This document shows, piece by piece, positions 20,895-32,962 of a DNA stretch of 64,000 nt. Each line of letters starts with the position of its first letter. Within the stretch, counting starts at the first letter, position 1. This stretch comes from Ehretia macrophylla (Eukaryota > Streptophyta > Magnoliopsida > Boraginales > Ehretiaceae). The notes under the pieces are model-generated. The model worked only from the letters and a program-made list of their open reading frames with translations, had not been told where the DNA came from and made no database searches. Location of the stretch: positions 45,729,851 through 45,793,850 of the forward strand of contig CM075782.1 in NCBI GenBank assembly GCA_037974665.1. The letters are read 5' to 3'. A program made the translations under genes and the position numbers.

Positions 20895-21326
20895 GACGAA
20901 TAATGGGCAGGAAGAGTTAGGAAATGATGGGAGTATATATCATTGGCTGATCTTCACTACACCCTTTAGCTATATTTGTACGGAAAGGTTATAGTACATT
21001 AAATGGTTTTTAATGTGTTTGATTAATCAAATTCTTAATGTAGTATATCTCTAAATCTCCATACAAAACAACTTATCTCACGCCCCCCATTAATTCCAGT
21101 CAGTCTTGCCTTATTTAACAACATGTGTTATGTGTATCCTCAATATTCTTGCATCAACTTTGATTATATCATAGCAGATATGAGTAGGAAGGTGATGCAT
21201 CAAATCTTGGTTGAAATATAGACAACTCTTATGATTTCCTAAACTAATGCGTTGTTTGATAGTGAAATAAAAGTAGACCTAATTGTACATATTTTTGAGA
21301 ACTTTTGATGTTAAGTCTAAATTTTA
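20895..21326. other. Intergenic DNA
   Basis: AT-rich, no feature recognised. Confidence 0.5.
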
Positions 21327-21495
21327 GGGGAAAATGTCACATTAGTCTCCATTGTTTCAAAAAAAATTAATTTGATCCCCATTGTCTTAAAATTTCTCAA
21401 TTTTGCCCCTATTATTTTCTCATAAGTTTCAATGTCGTCCTTATTATTTAAAATATCTTAATTTCATCCCTATTATTTCTCAAAATGTTTCAAGA
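21327..21495. mobile_element. Single arm of the 16043-type MITE
   Basis: GGGGAAAATGTCACATTAGT followed by CCATTGTTTC and repeated 'CCCTATTATTT' units matches the left arm of the element at 16043-16590. The right arm is absent, so this is a truncated copy. Confidence 0.7.
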
Positions 21496-23027
21496 CAAGA
21501 AACCTCAGGGACTTGTTTGGTCCAAGGCAAGAAAGTTAGAATATGCATTCTTTTTACTTATTAATCAAAAACCTAAAATTAAGGACATATACATTATTCC
21601 AACCGTAACTCGAAACCTTTAATATAGAGAAATTGCTCGAACATTTTGGTCCATTTCAGAAAAGTGTATTTTTTTTGAAAATATAAATAGATAAGCCAAT
21701 ATACTAAAATATTCTTGAAATGAATACCACAAAATAGAAAGTCTAAATCCCCAAAAAAGCCAAAAACTTTAAAATTTTCAATTAATTATCCAAAACTTAA
21801 GTATTATATTTGATGCATAATCTTAATACAGAAAAATGTAAATTTCTTTGGCTAAATCTCACTGTCAATGTTGGGAACACTCTACCCTTTTATTTACTCA
21901 TTCTTTTTTCAAGAATCAAAGAAAGAGTGATGGAAATAATACCCAATAAATAGAACTCACTCCAAAGAAGACTCAAAACAGTCAATAAAATCATTTGGCA
22001 ATAATCAATATCTTACGAATTGCAATAATAAATATAATAACATAAATCGAACACTAATGAAACCCTGGCAAAACTTTGACTATTTACCAGCACGTTTCAC
22101 AGACGGCTAATTACCTCGCAGCTACCTAAAATTCAATACACAGCTTGTGTAGCTCTTAAGCTCAACAAAGTGCCATGCATTTTCTCTTATCAGGAAAATC
22201 AATAAACAAGATTCCACAATAATTAATAAAGAATGTCAAAGAAGACTCATCAATAAAGGAGTAACTAAAGAATGGTAAATTCTACTTACCTAAAAAATCA
22301 CGAAATCGAAACTAAAAACTAAAGTCTTCTAAGCATTAAAATCTTGATAATATCTCTCCTATCTTTCTTGTTTTGCTTCAAAATTTATGAGAGATTAAAA
22401 CCTTATAACTTGCAAATTTAGAGCTCTAATCCTAATCTTGTGCTTTAAGCCAATTAAACTCAATCTTCTTTCCTTAAGTCTAATGAGACCAAAACTCCTA
22501 CTTCTTCAAATCACTTAATTTTATTCTTTCTTTTCCATCTTGGACTCTAAAAAATAATAAGGTCAGGAGATGTCCTAACCATCTTATCCTTCTCCAACAG
22601 CAATACAAGAGGATGCTTGCCCCATAAGTGGGTATTACAATTTGTCTAAGTACATCACTTAGTTTCTGTATTTTTGTGACTCGCACTCTGGTACCAATTT
22701 GACATACTCTAGACTTGAAACGCTGAGCTAGCAAGCAAGACTAGTCATAAATTAAGAACAATTAATTGAGCCTTAACTACACTGACTCAAAGTAATTAAT
22801 TCAAATCATTACTCTTTTACAGTAAATTACTCTCGTGTCATATTCTACACCATGTAGAACATCTAACACTTGTTTTTTTTTGGCCTCTCATGTGTCTATT
22901 TCAACAACCCTCGAATCGTGTTAGTTCTGAATAAATTCAAAAGTTTATTATAATTAGCAGACATGACATCTCGTCCTAGGGTAATTAGACTTACATCTAT
23001 CAATGTTGGAGATACAACTCTTAGAAT
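21496..23027. other. Intergenic DNA
   Basis: No gene recognised. The minus-strand frame at 22498-22734 has no motif I know. Confidence 0.5.
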
Positions 23028-23364
23028 ATCTTCAATGGAGATTTTATAATGTAATTTTTTTTTTAATTTGAATATTTTTAGAGTTTTATGGCCTAAAAAG
23101 TAATACTATTTATAATAAAAGTATGTGAGGTTTATCATTTTTGACTTAAAAAATACCAAAATAAAGCTCCAGGCTCTATTTTGTTCAGTAAATTTAGAGA
23201 CTAAAAATTAGATTGGGGCTCTATTTTGACATCTTTTAAACTAAAAGTGGTGGACTCTACATACTTTGGTTATAAATAGTATTGCTTTTGGGCCATTGAA
23301 CTTTAAAAATACCCAAATTTAAAAAAGTTTATATTTTAAAACCCTCATTAAAGATGCTCTTAGT
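23028..23364. mobile_element. MITE (foldback), ~337 bp
   Basis: Left end CTCTTAGAATATCTTCAATG pairs with the right end CATTAAAGATGCTCTTAG. Inner arms (GGCCTAAAAAGTAATACTAT and ATAGTATTGCTTTTGGGCC) are also inverted copies. Non-coding. Confidence 0.65.
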
Positions 23365-23492
23365 GTGGAGTAAAATTGAAATAAATTTCTTTCTCGCCAA
23401 CCTTTTAATAGCGCATTCAACATGTTTTATTATATCTGACAGTACCGACAACTGGGACCTACATTCAGGATGGAAGAAATTTCTCTCTTATA

Positions 23493-24080
23493 GGCTATCT
23501 CCAAGAAACTCCTAATTTGGGCTTTTAGCCAAAATAGGGAGACAAAATATATTTTTTTGGCTCCAACATACTCCCCTATAAGGGACTCTCTATTTTAGAA
23601 AGTCTGTAAATTTTTACTTTGTCTCTCTAAATGTAGAGAGCCATATTTTGCTCTCTATTCATACTAAATGCTTAAACTAATAAGAAATTTTAATTAAAAG
23701 AATAAAATAAATTAAAATTATTATTTAAAAAAATTCAAAATATGATATAATTATTCAAAAAGCTTTGAATTTTATAAAATTAAATAAAAAATAATATTAT
23801 CAATATCCATATTATCACTTATTGTTGAAAAATAAATATTAATAACTAAAAAAATATAAAAATAATTTGTTAGTTAAAAAAAATGGATGTTAGAGTGAAA
23901 TGAGATGGATAAACTATGAAATAGATAGTGCTATTGAAATGAAATTGAAATAAATATATTTAAAAATAGAGAGGTTGTTGAAGTAAAATTGAAATAAGGG
24001 GCCTTTAAAGCTAAAGATGTAACTTCAAACGCTTTATATGTAGAGAAAAATAGAGAGACTGTTAGAGTTAGTTTTAGCCA
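23493..24080. mobile_element. MITE of the 'TGTAGAGAAAAATAGAGAG' family, copy 1
   Basis: The right end (TGTAGAGAAAAATAGAGAG, CTGTTAGAGTTAGTTTTAG) and the inner word GTTGTTGAAGTAAAATTGAA closely match 33190-33372 in the Aux/IAA intron. The left end, GGCTATCTCCAAGAAACTCC, is a loose inverted copy of the right end. Non-coding and AT-rich inside. Confidence 0.55.
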
Positions 24081-24884
24081 TCCTTTTAGCATAAACGTAT
24101 TGGACACGTTTTCTTATTGTTTTAGAAAGACACTAGAAGGGGTAACTTTAGCATTGCTCTTTGCTTACAATTAGCTTTTTTTTTTTTTTTGGGTCTTTGC
24201 TTAGCTTTCTCGCGTTCCACGTGGCCCAACTTCGAAGGGTTGGGTGTGTTGGTGTTGAGCGCTGTGTGAACCTTTTGGTGACCCACATCTTGTCGGCTTG
24301 TCGTTTGGAGCAATGCTTGTTTTGTCCCCACCTTACGTTGTCTCCGTAGTGTCTCTCAACTTCCTAATTTCCTCGCAGGGTTCATCTGCCATTTGGCAGC
24401 AGCAGGAATTTGACCCATTGATCTAAAAAGCCCGGACATCAACGGTTGATACGAATTCTATCTTCTTCTTTTTTAAATGTCATATCATAAGAAAATTACA
24501 GAACTGGCCTTGTAATAAATTTAAATTTGAACTGACCATTATCAGCTTTATATTAAATAGAATTATGAGATTGCCCTTAATTTACTTTATGATATGACTT
24601 TATTACCCTTCTAATTTAGACCATGTGTATAAAAGAAAGGGAAATATAGATACACCCCAAACAAGGAGGCAACATTCAGATTCAAAGACCTAATTCGTGC
24701 AACTGTTCATCTTCCTCAACTTCAAGCATACTCTTGTCCAAAAAAAAAAACCCTCAAGTGTACTCCAATCCATTGCTACTGCTCTGATGAAAAAGAAAAC
24801 CAACAGTAATGGCAACTAACACTACACGGCCTAATTTAGTTATTTCGCAAAACTTTTCTTTTTTACTTCATTCCCCATTTAGCA

Positions 24885-25175
24885 ATCGCTTTTATAGAAT
24901 TCAATTGCAAATGAAAGTTTAATTTTGAGCTATAACAAAATTCAAGTCAATATCAAAATTTAAATTTAAGTTCCCGTCCTAAAAAAATTCAAGTGCAAAT
25001 CCACTTGAAGATTTTGCTTTTACAAAATTCAAATGCAATTGAAAGTTTAATTTCCAACTATAACGTAATTCAAATCAAAATCAAAATTTATTTCCTTCTT
25101 TAACGAAATTCAAGCAAAAAAAATTCAAATTCATGCTATAACGAAATTTAAATCAACACCAAAATTCAAGCACTG
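24885..25175. repeat. Degenerate tandem repeat, ~125-bp unit
   Basis: A unit of the type TTCAATTGCAAATGAAAGTT, AGCTATAACAAAATTCAAGT, ATCAAAATTTAA recurs about twice and partly a third time with many changes. Origin unknown. Confidence 0.5.
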
Positions 25176-25669
25176 CATAACACAAGCTTTGTAATTTTAC
25201 GTTGAATTCAATATATCCCGAATTAATATAAATTTCTTACTATGAAATTTATAACGTCAGTTTTAACAATAATGTTTGGATATAAATTTCAGGTTATACT
25301 TCTAAGTCATTTCATATCAAAAGTTCATTCTACTTTTATTGTCGAAAAGAAAAGTCCCTTCTATTTGGTGTTTAAAGTTAGCATGTCACATTCTTAAGGA
25401 CAACCCCAAACTACTTCCCTGTCTTTTTACCTATAGATGATTTGGAGCACTTTTTCTACATATAGGTATCTTATATTTTAGTTTCACTATAACAGCTAGC
25501 CTACATATAATCAATCCCTCACTTTATGAATCCATATTTCAGTTTCAATCCTATATCTTCCTTTTTGCAGGAACTCTTTCATTTTTGTTTTGATATTCTC
25601 TCTTATTTTAGCTAAACATATTATTTTGACATTCTTTTCTTTATATATGTTCATTTTTCTCGACGACAT

Positions 25670-26168
25670 TCTATTCATAGATATCTAATTTGGTTATTTG
25701 TGAATACCAACATGTACATACATATATCCTACTTCAAATACCTTCCTTATAAATTCATAATGACAGTTTACAAAATAATTATTTATAGATATTCACAAGA
25801 AACCTACATTCATATTCGTAGATATTCTTAGATGCTGTGAGAATATTTTGGCTCAATAATCACCACTATTCATATGCATTAATTTATAAGTATCTGTACA
25901 ATGATCGTCAGTTGGTGGATGTACACCAATGTTACAAGGACTTATCTAGGAGAGAAGTTTATCTCTTAGTGATAACTATAGCCTATAGGATAACGATAAG
26001 ATACAGCAAAACATACAAGTCAAGAATCGTAAAATTAGGGCTGACTTAACAGATACTTGCACGCATATTTGTAGATTCTATTTTGGTTATTTGTAGATAT
26101 CTACATGTATATTCGCAGATTCTATTTTGATTATTTGTAAATACCAACATGCATATTTGTAGATTTTG
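25670..26168. repeat. Scattered GTAGATATTC-type repeats
   Basis: Words such as TTTGTAGATATCTACATG, AGATTCTATTTTGGTTATTT and AATACCAACATG recur at 25675-25725 and in near-tandem form at 26068-26168. Confidence 0.5.
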
Positions 26169-27006
26169 GTATTAATTTGATATTTTTTTTTATCATTAAT
26201 TACATTTTTGGGGTGATTTTATAATTTTATTGCTTTTTTTTGTTAAATAATTTTATTGGTTAGGTGACGTGTTTTTTACCACCAAACAAATTTTTTTTAA
26301 AAAATGATGTTTTTTATTCTTAAATCATATAATGTGACCCAATAATTTTTACTTTATTTATGATGATACTATTGTGATTGGAATTTTCTAATCGCTAATT
26401 GCATATTTATGGCGATTTTCACGTTTTACACTGTCATTCACATTATATATGATATTTATTGTATGACAAAAAACATTAAAGAAAAAATAAAGGTTATCTA
26501 GGAAGACAATAAAAAAAATTTCAATGTCATTTACTATAAGTTCTAACCCAAAAGAAGAAAAACATATGGGTAAGTTCAAGGTAGTTGAGCGTGGCTTTGC
26601 AGTCCAAGACTTTTGATTTTAGTACATTGCCCATTTAAGTTATTTTACGTATATTTTGTTTTTTATTCACGTGTCCAATTCTGTCATTTTGCACTTATGA
26701 CAATTTTCATATAATCAATTTTATATCTCATTATGAAGGGTGTTATAGACAAAAGCTACTTATTTGAACCAGCTTCATTAATGGCTTGGTGGCTCCATGC
26801 AAAACGTGTCAATTTTTCCCAGATTAACATGTCTTGTCAATTTGCGGTAAAAGTGCCGCATCCGCATAGAAGAAAAATCCTTTTTCTCACGACTTTTAAA
26901 ACAACTAATGTTTTATGTCAATTGTTTACATCTTATTTAATCGGTTTCCATAGGAGAGTCTCTTTATCTTGTTTTTCAATAACAATCCGCGTATCTATCT
27001 TTCACA

Positions 27007-27183
27007 GGCATGGTTCAGTTGGTAGGGATGAAATTGTTCTTACGAAATCACATATTTAATATTTTTGACTACTCTAGAGTCCGACCCTTTACTGACTTAG
27101 TCAATGTATAAGGATGTATCGTTGTACTAAAAAAATTATCAATTAATAGTCGAGTTTCACTAATTAAAATTTTCATGTCATCA
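27007..27183 (+). repeat. Dispersed SINE-like repeat, copy 2
   Basis: Starts with a tRNA-like A box (CATGGTTCAGTTGGTAGG) and is collinear with 15311-15475 through to the shared end TCATGTCATC. No clear target duplication seen. Confidence 0.45.
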
Positions 27184-28945
27184 GAATAAGAAAAGAAAAC
27201 AATTCATGTACCAAATATTGATTTTATCTTACTATGATAAAAATTATATTATATAACTTATAAGAAATGGGAAGAGATAAGAAGTAAATATATAATGATG
27301 TTCGATACAAAATAATGCCTCAACCCGACCATGTTTTGCTTTCTCTTTTGAAAATAACCAAATAGCCAAATCGAGTCTTGAATTAGACCACAATATGTTC
27401 ATCTAAGTTAATGAGATCTCGCGATTTGAAAAAATAGAGATCTAAGATATTTTATTAATGACTACTGTGAATTTTGTATAATGCACGCTAGGAGAGCTTT
27501 ATGATGTCAAATTAAATTTGATCTTATATTGAGTCGTATTTAGTGTACAAAACTTTTATAAATAGTAAGATATAAGAAAATTAGATGTACCTAACTATTA
27601 CAATAAAGATTGTTTTTAAAACTTGAATAGGAGATTAAGTATTCCACAAATGATCAAACACAATGTTCAACCACCATGCCTAAAAACGACATTTCCTACC
27701 TTATATGGAGTAACTACCAAAAATCGATCAAACCATGGAATTCGCACTCTATGCAAAATTCACAAAAGTATGATCAAAATTAGAGAAGAATCGATAACTC
27801 AATAGATTTTTTTTTTTTTTTTCGTTTTGGTGTGTATTAGACTTTTTTTTTTTGTCGGAAAGTCGACATTGATTATATTTAACCAGTCCCTTACAAGGTA
27901 GAAAAACTATATTGTATATTAGCACGAAGCAGTTGAATAAAATTACTGGACAAACATAATTGTTTGAGTACTGAGGTGAGCTTGACCCTTATGTTAGCAT
28001 TATAATCCATGATCATTCTTAAATGAAATATTAGCAAATTAGAAGACAAAATTGTTGTATGACATTTTTTGTTTCTCTTAGGAAATTATACCCTTTCATT
28101 ATTGTAATTGAAAGAAACTAGTACAATCATCTAAAAATTAGAGTTTTCATGAATCATGTGGTTCTATTACGTCAATAGTAAGCCCTTCAATATTCTTCTA
28201 TCAATCATTTATGTCTTTACTATTCATATGAAATTAATATATGAGTCACTATGTAATAATGTGATCCCATTCACAAAATTTTCACTACGAATAGAATTAA
28301 AGAACATTTGGCCATAAAGGATTGTCTAGAGTGGTCCAATAGCACTTTTTTTTTTTTTTTTTTTATCCAGTCAAAAGTCTACATTTAGAGCTATATTTTC
28401 TATCATAAATATTGTCTAATTATTTAATAACTAAAAGCATGCGTTTGGGAATGACTTTGCACCAACGAGCTTATATCCTTGAATGGATTTATCTTAATCT
28501 TGTCTTAAATGAGTTCCTCATCATCAACAAAAAATAAACATGATCTATTTACTTTAAAATATATTATGCACAATCTTATTTTATTTTATTTTTACAAGAG
28601 AGTGTTTCAATATAAATCACGACTTAATATACCAAAAATATCAAGAAACTTATATAATCTTATTTACCAAAATTATATCAAATTTTTTTTTTTATAATTT
28701 ACATTATATAAGATATTATACACAAAAATAAATCTCAAAACTACTCATATTTAAAACAAAATTCAAATCTCTCGATCAAATGTCCAGTGACTAATTACCG
28801 AGTTTTGATCATCGCACACACAAAAACCAAACACAAATCAAAAGGATTGATTGTTAGCATCAGACAATGGCAGTGGGGACCAAAAAACAAACAATCTTCA
28901 ATGATCTGAAGCGCACATAGCAGACATGTTGGGCCCCTTACCCCT

Positions 28946-29031
28946 TCCGCCCCCCCCTCCCCCCGAACTCCACTCTTCATCACCCCTTCCCCCACCCCCA
29001 CCCCTACCCCCACCCACCACCCCCATACCAA
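28946..29031. repeat. C-rich tract upstream of the Aux/IAA relic
   Basis: Repeated runs of four to eight C separated by A or T (CCCCCCCCTCCCCCC, CCCCCACCCCCACCCC). The minus strand could form G-quadruplexes. It lies 130-220 bases before the ATG and may be leader or core promoter. Confidence 0.6.
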
Positions 29032-29547
29032 CCTTTTCTTTTCTTCACACCATTCTCAAAGTTTCTTCCCTTTCATTTCTTTGTGATTTTGCTCTAAAGA
29101 TTGAATCTTTGATTATTTAGCAAAAAAAGATTGAATCTTTGATTGAAAAACGCACTTGGGTCAATGTCAACTTTGTGTAAAGAAGAAAGCATGGTGGTTT
29201 TGTCTAGTGAAGTTTGTTCTTCTACTGCATACCCTGATGAGGCTGAGCTTGAGTTGGGTCTTGGCCTAAGTCTTGGTGGTGGTGGTGCAAAGGGAAAGGC
29301 AGCTGCATGGGGTGGTGGTCAATATGCAAGAATCTTGACAGCTAAAGATTTTCATCAACAAAGTCTTCATCATCATCATCTTCTTCTTCTGGGACCAAAG
29401 CTAATCCCTCTTGTGGCACCAAAAGAGCTGCTGATTCTGTTTGACCACGTCGCTCTGGTGTCAGGTATAGCTTTTCTCTTGCCACCCTATTTTCATTTTT
29501 TGGTTTTTTGTGCAATTATCTTGATTATAGAGGACTAGGGAGACTTG

Positions 29548-29706
29548 GCTCAATGGTAAAATTGTTGCGCGGGTTTGAGTGGTAAAAACAATTTTCTTTT
29601 GCAAGACAAGGTTGGCTTACAATAGACTTCAAAATAGGCAACACCAGTCTCAGTTCTCGCTATATGCGAGAGTTCATGCACCGAGCACCAGGCTCCCTTT
29701 ATTAAT
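29548..29706 (+). mobile_element. Au-like SINE in intron 1 of the Aux/IAA relic
   Basis: TTGGCTCAATGGTAAAATTG, the B-box-like GCGCGGGTTTGAGTGG and CTTTTGCAAGACAAGG followed by AATAGACTTC mark an Au-type SINE. The spacer between A and B boxes is shortened relative to the copy at 2932-3112. The end GAGTTCATGCACCGAGCACC is better kept than in that copy. Confidence 0.68.
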
Positions 29707-32493
29707 TTGATTACAGATGTAATTCAGTTTGTTGGGTATTGGATTCTTGATGGTTTATTATGTACTTTCTGGCTTTTTTTTAAGTGCCATGGTTTCTTTT
29801 TTGCAAAGATGTGTAATATGGTTTCTTTTTTGCAAAATGTGTAATATGTTAATGGCTGATATGTTTTTATGGCTACTTTTGAAGGATTTGAATGGAATTT
29901 CTGTCCTTTATTTGGTTTTATTACGACTTTAAAGAACCCCCTTTTTTTTTTCTTTATTTAAAACTCGAACCCGCTCCAAAGCTACTCCTGAATTGTTTAA
30001 TTTTTTATTCTTGAGGAATTTGATGCCATTGACCAAATGCACTTTTTATTGGTGTTTTTTTATTACTTTCCCTAAACTTATAGGCACTAATTAGTATTTC
30101 CATAGAAGTGTTTACATGAAGTTATGCAAAAGAGTATTTACTGATTAGATTGAGTTCATTTATACATGTTCGTACATGCTTACCAATTATTTTTAGACAT
30201 ATTTGTAGGTAATTATATATCGATCATATGTTTTGATATTTGCTGAGAACTTAAGTGTTACAATTAGTTGATGTAGTTGCAAGGATGGAAGATTAGATGG
30301 TTTAGTATCTTCGTGGGGCAGTAGGTAAAACAAGTAGAAAGCTCGGTTGAAACTAGTTGCCCTTTGTAGTTTATCCTTTCCTGATTATTAAAGATTAGGT
30401 ATAACACTAGTGGGATTATGCATAGGTTGGTTTATGTGCGTCTCTCGGTGCTCCCTTTCAGATTTAGGAACTTAAGCTTCCCTTCATATCTACAGAGATA
30501 TGATTTGCCGCGTGAAAATAAAGTGGTTGTAAAATACATATCTATCCTTTGGAATAAAAGCTACTAAAAGGCATATTTCGATAAACCTTCGTTTTCTTTT
30601 GGTCCACCTGTTGAACAGAATGTAGATTCTGATGAACAAAGTGAAGGCAGAACCCGAAAAAGCTTTTGTTATCACACTAAAGAAACCTGATTGAGGAAAA
30701 TTGCAGAACCTATAAAAGCTTGAACATCCTTTGTGGATGTACATATATTCTCGACTATTTGGGCAAGCTAATACATAACTAGACTCTTTCTTATTTCCTT
30801 TTCCTTAGCATTTTCCCCGAACAGCTAAATGTATTATTATTATGTTTGTCTCCTTAATGATGTCCTCAATTTGTTGAATGATGATCTTGTCAAGAAAAGG
30901 TTCTAAAAGATGTAAAGATGCAGACTTATTGGTTATCTTTTACTACTATGCCGATTAATGGGTGTTTAGAACTTCCAAAAGCTAAAATGGAAATGCCAAA
31001 CTGCCAAAAATAGCATTATTTTGAAATATCCCCGTGGATAAGTAAGATTTTCCAATTTATTTGAAAATTACGTTCTTCTACTCTTGCTTGGATTCAAGAT
31101 CCTCTAGAGAGATGGTGGCATATTTTTGCTTAAGAGTTTGTGAACTAATAGCGCGACAAATTTTCTGGATTACTAAGGTGCCCCATTGTCTGTTGGTGTA
31201 TACTTGTTCTGCTGTTGCAGTCTGATTATTTGTCTTTGGTGCCTTCTCCGTTCCTCAATTCTACATTCTCTTTATTCAACTTGTAAAAGCGGGCAAGAGG
31301 TTGGGGCCTTTTCGGCGAGCGGGATGGGAGGGTAATGGTGATACTTCTCTGATACCAATTTAATATGGCATCTGTGCCTGATGGCCTTCATACAACAAAC
31401 TTAGCACCTTGGTCCCTATACTGGGTTCTACTAGGCGATCAGAATGTATTTGCACCTTCCATTTCCTCTCTTAGCATTGTGCCATTAGATAGTCATGTAA
31501 CTAAGGTTGCCGGGGGTTCTTTCCAAATCTTTTAAAGATGAGAAAATCATTGTCTGTGATTCTGGTTTAACTATATGTGTTGAAATTTTTCTCTAGTGTG
31601 GGAAATTATGACAAAGAAGACTGTACAATAAAAAATGGGAGTTAGAAACATTTGCATAACAGGATCAGTTTTCTAATAAGATTCTAAAGTCTAAATATAG
31701 TTGTTTTGGCAGTTTTACTGTTATATGGCCTTTACACTTGTTATTGAATGTTGATAATGGGGCTCATAGCTCATTATAATTCACATTACAATGTTGCTAG
31801 CCATCTTACATTATTGGTATGTGTCATATTTGGACCATGCCATCATATTACTTGCAATCGTCGTTTGTATATTTTTAGGAATGTTTATACAAGTTGGAAA
31901 TGTTGCCACGTTCTTTGATTAGACATAATTTTCAGCTTTGTAAATTGATTTATTACATATACAGTACGACTTGTTCTGATTTCTTTTCTCGTGCACCTTT
32001 TTAAAGCAGTCAGGTTGTGGGATGGCCTCCAGTAAGAACTTATAGAATAAACAACTTAATTAACCAGGCAAAGACTCCTGTTGCTGAAGAATCTACTTCA
32101 ACAGTTGAGAAAGGTAAAAGCAAAAATAATGTTGCTGGCAAGATTGATAGCAGCATCGAGAAGTGCAACAACGGTAATATGGGGAAAGGGCCTGCCAAGA
32201 CTTCGCTGTGTGTGAAAGTGAATATGGATGGAATTCCAATTGGAAGGGAGGTGGATCTGAATGCTCACGGCAGCTATGAAGCCTTGGCAAAAAAGCTTGA
32301 TGACATGTTCTGTAGACCAAGCACAGCTATGATTGCAAGAAGTGAGTTTCTTTCTTCCTTTCCCCCATTCTGATCTTGAAAATTGGACTTAAGAAAAGAA
32401 TGAAAGAGGTAGCCCCTCTAAAATGTATTAACCAAAGATAGTTTGTAAGGTTGTCTCCCGCAGCCTAGCTAAAACATGTAAATCTCTACATGT

Positions 32494-32681
32494 AGGGAAG
32501 CTGTTGGAAACTTTTGTCTCCAACAGCTTCCCTAAGGACTTGGATTCAGCATCTCATGTGGAGATGCTGAATCCATGCCCTAAAGACCCAAAACATCTGA
32601 CAACTTAAAAAAAAAAAAAAAAAAAAAATTGCTGGCTGAAAAAAAAAAGGTCTCCAACGGTCATATTTCTGACCGTTGGAG
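32494..32681. other. Three perfect stem-loops in a row
   Basis: AGGGAAGCTGTTGGA pairs with TCCAACAGCTTCCCT (32494-32533); GGATTCAGCATCTC with GAGATGCTGAATCC (32542-32574); and CTCCAACGGTC with GACCGTTGGAG (32652-32681). All stems are perfect. Confidence 0.85.
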
Positions 32682-32872
32682 GCACATCTGAAAAAACAAC
32701 AACAAATCTCCATATTTTTGCAAATATACACACAAAACTGTGAAAAAAAAAACAAATCAAAAATCAAACCCACATGTAACAATTTTTTTGAAGAGATTTC
32801 AGTTTGTTTTTTGCAAAAAAAAAAAATGATAATAACGCTTTGTTACTTACCATTACTGCCGTGAGTAAGGGA

Positions 32873-32962
32873 GTAGGGTGGGGGGTCTTGCCGTGAGTGA
32901 GGTATTGGGGTGGGGGGGGGGGGTTGTGGTGAGTGAGGGATTGGGGTGGGGGGTTGTTGCCT
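32873..32962 (+). repeat. G-rich tandem tract
   Basis: Three repeats of the type GGGGTGGGGGG spaced by GTGAGTGAGG-like words, one with a run of twelve G. Potential G-quadruplex on the sense strand of the Aux/IAA relic. Confidence 0.7.

Larger units (their letters stand above)
24081..28945. other. 4.9-kb AT-rich gene-free region
   Basis: No coding region is supportable. It contains the repeats listed separately at 24885, 25670 and 27007, and several homopolymer tracts (for example T-runs near 24174, 27807 and 28347). Confidence 0.55.
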
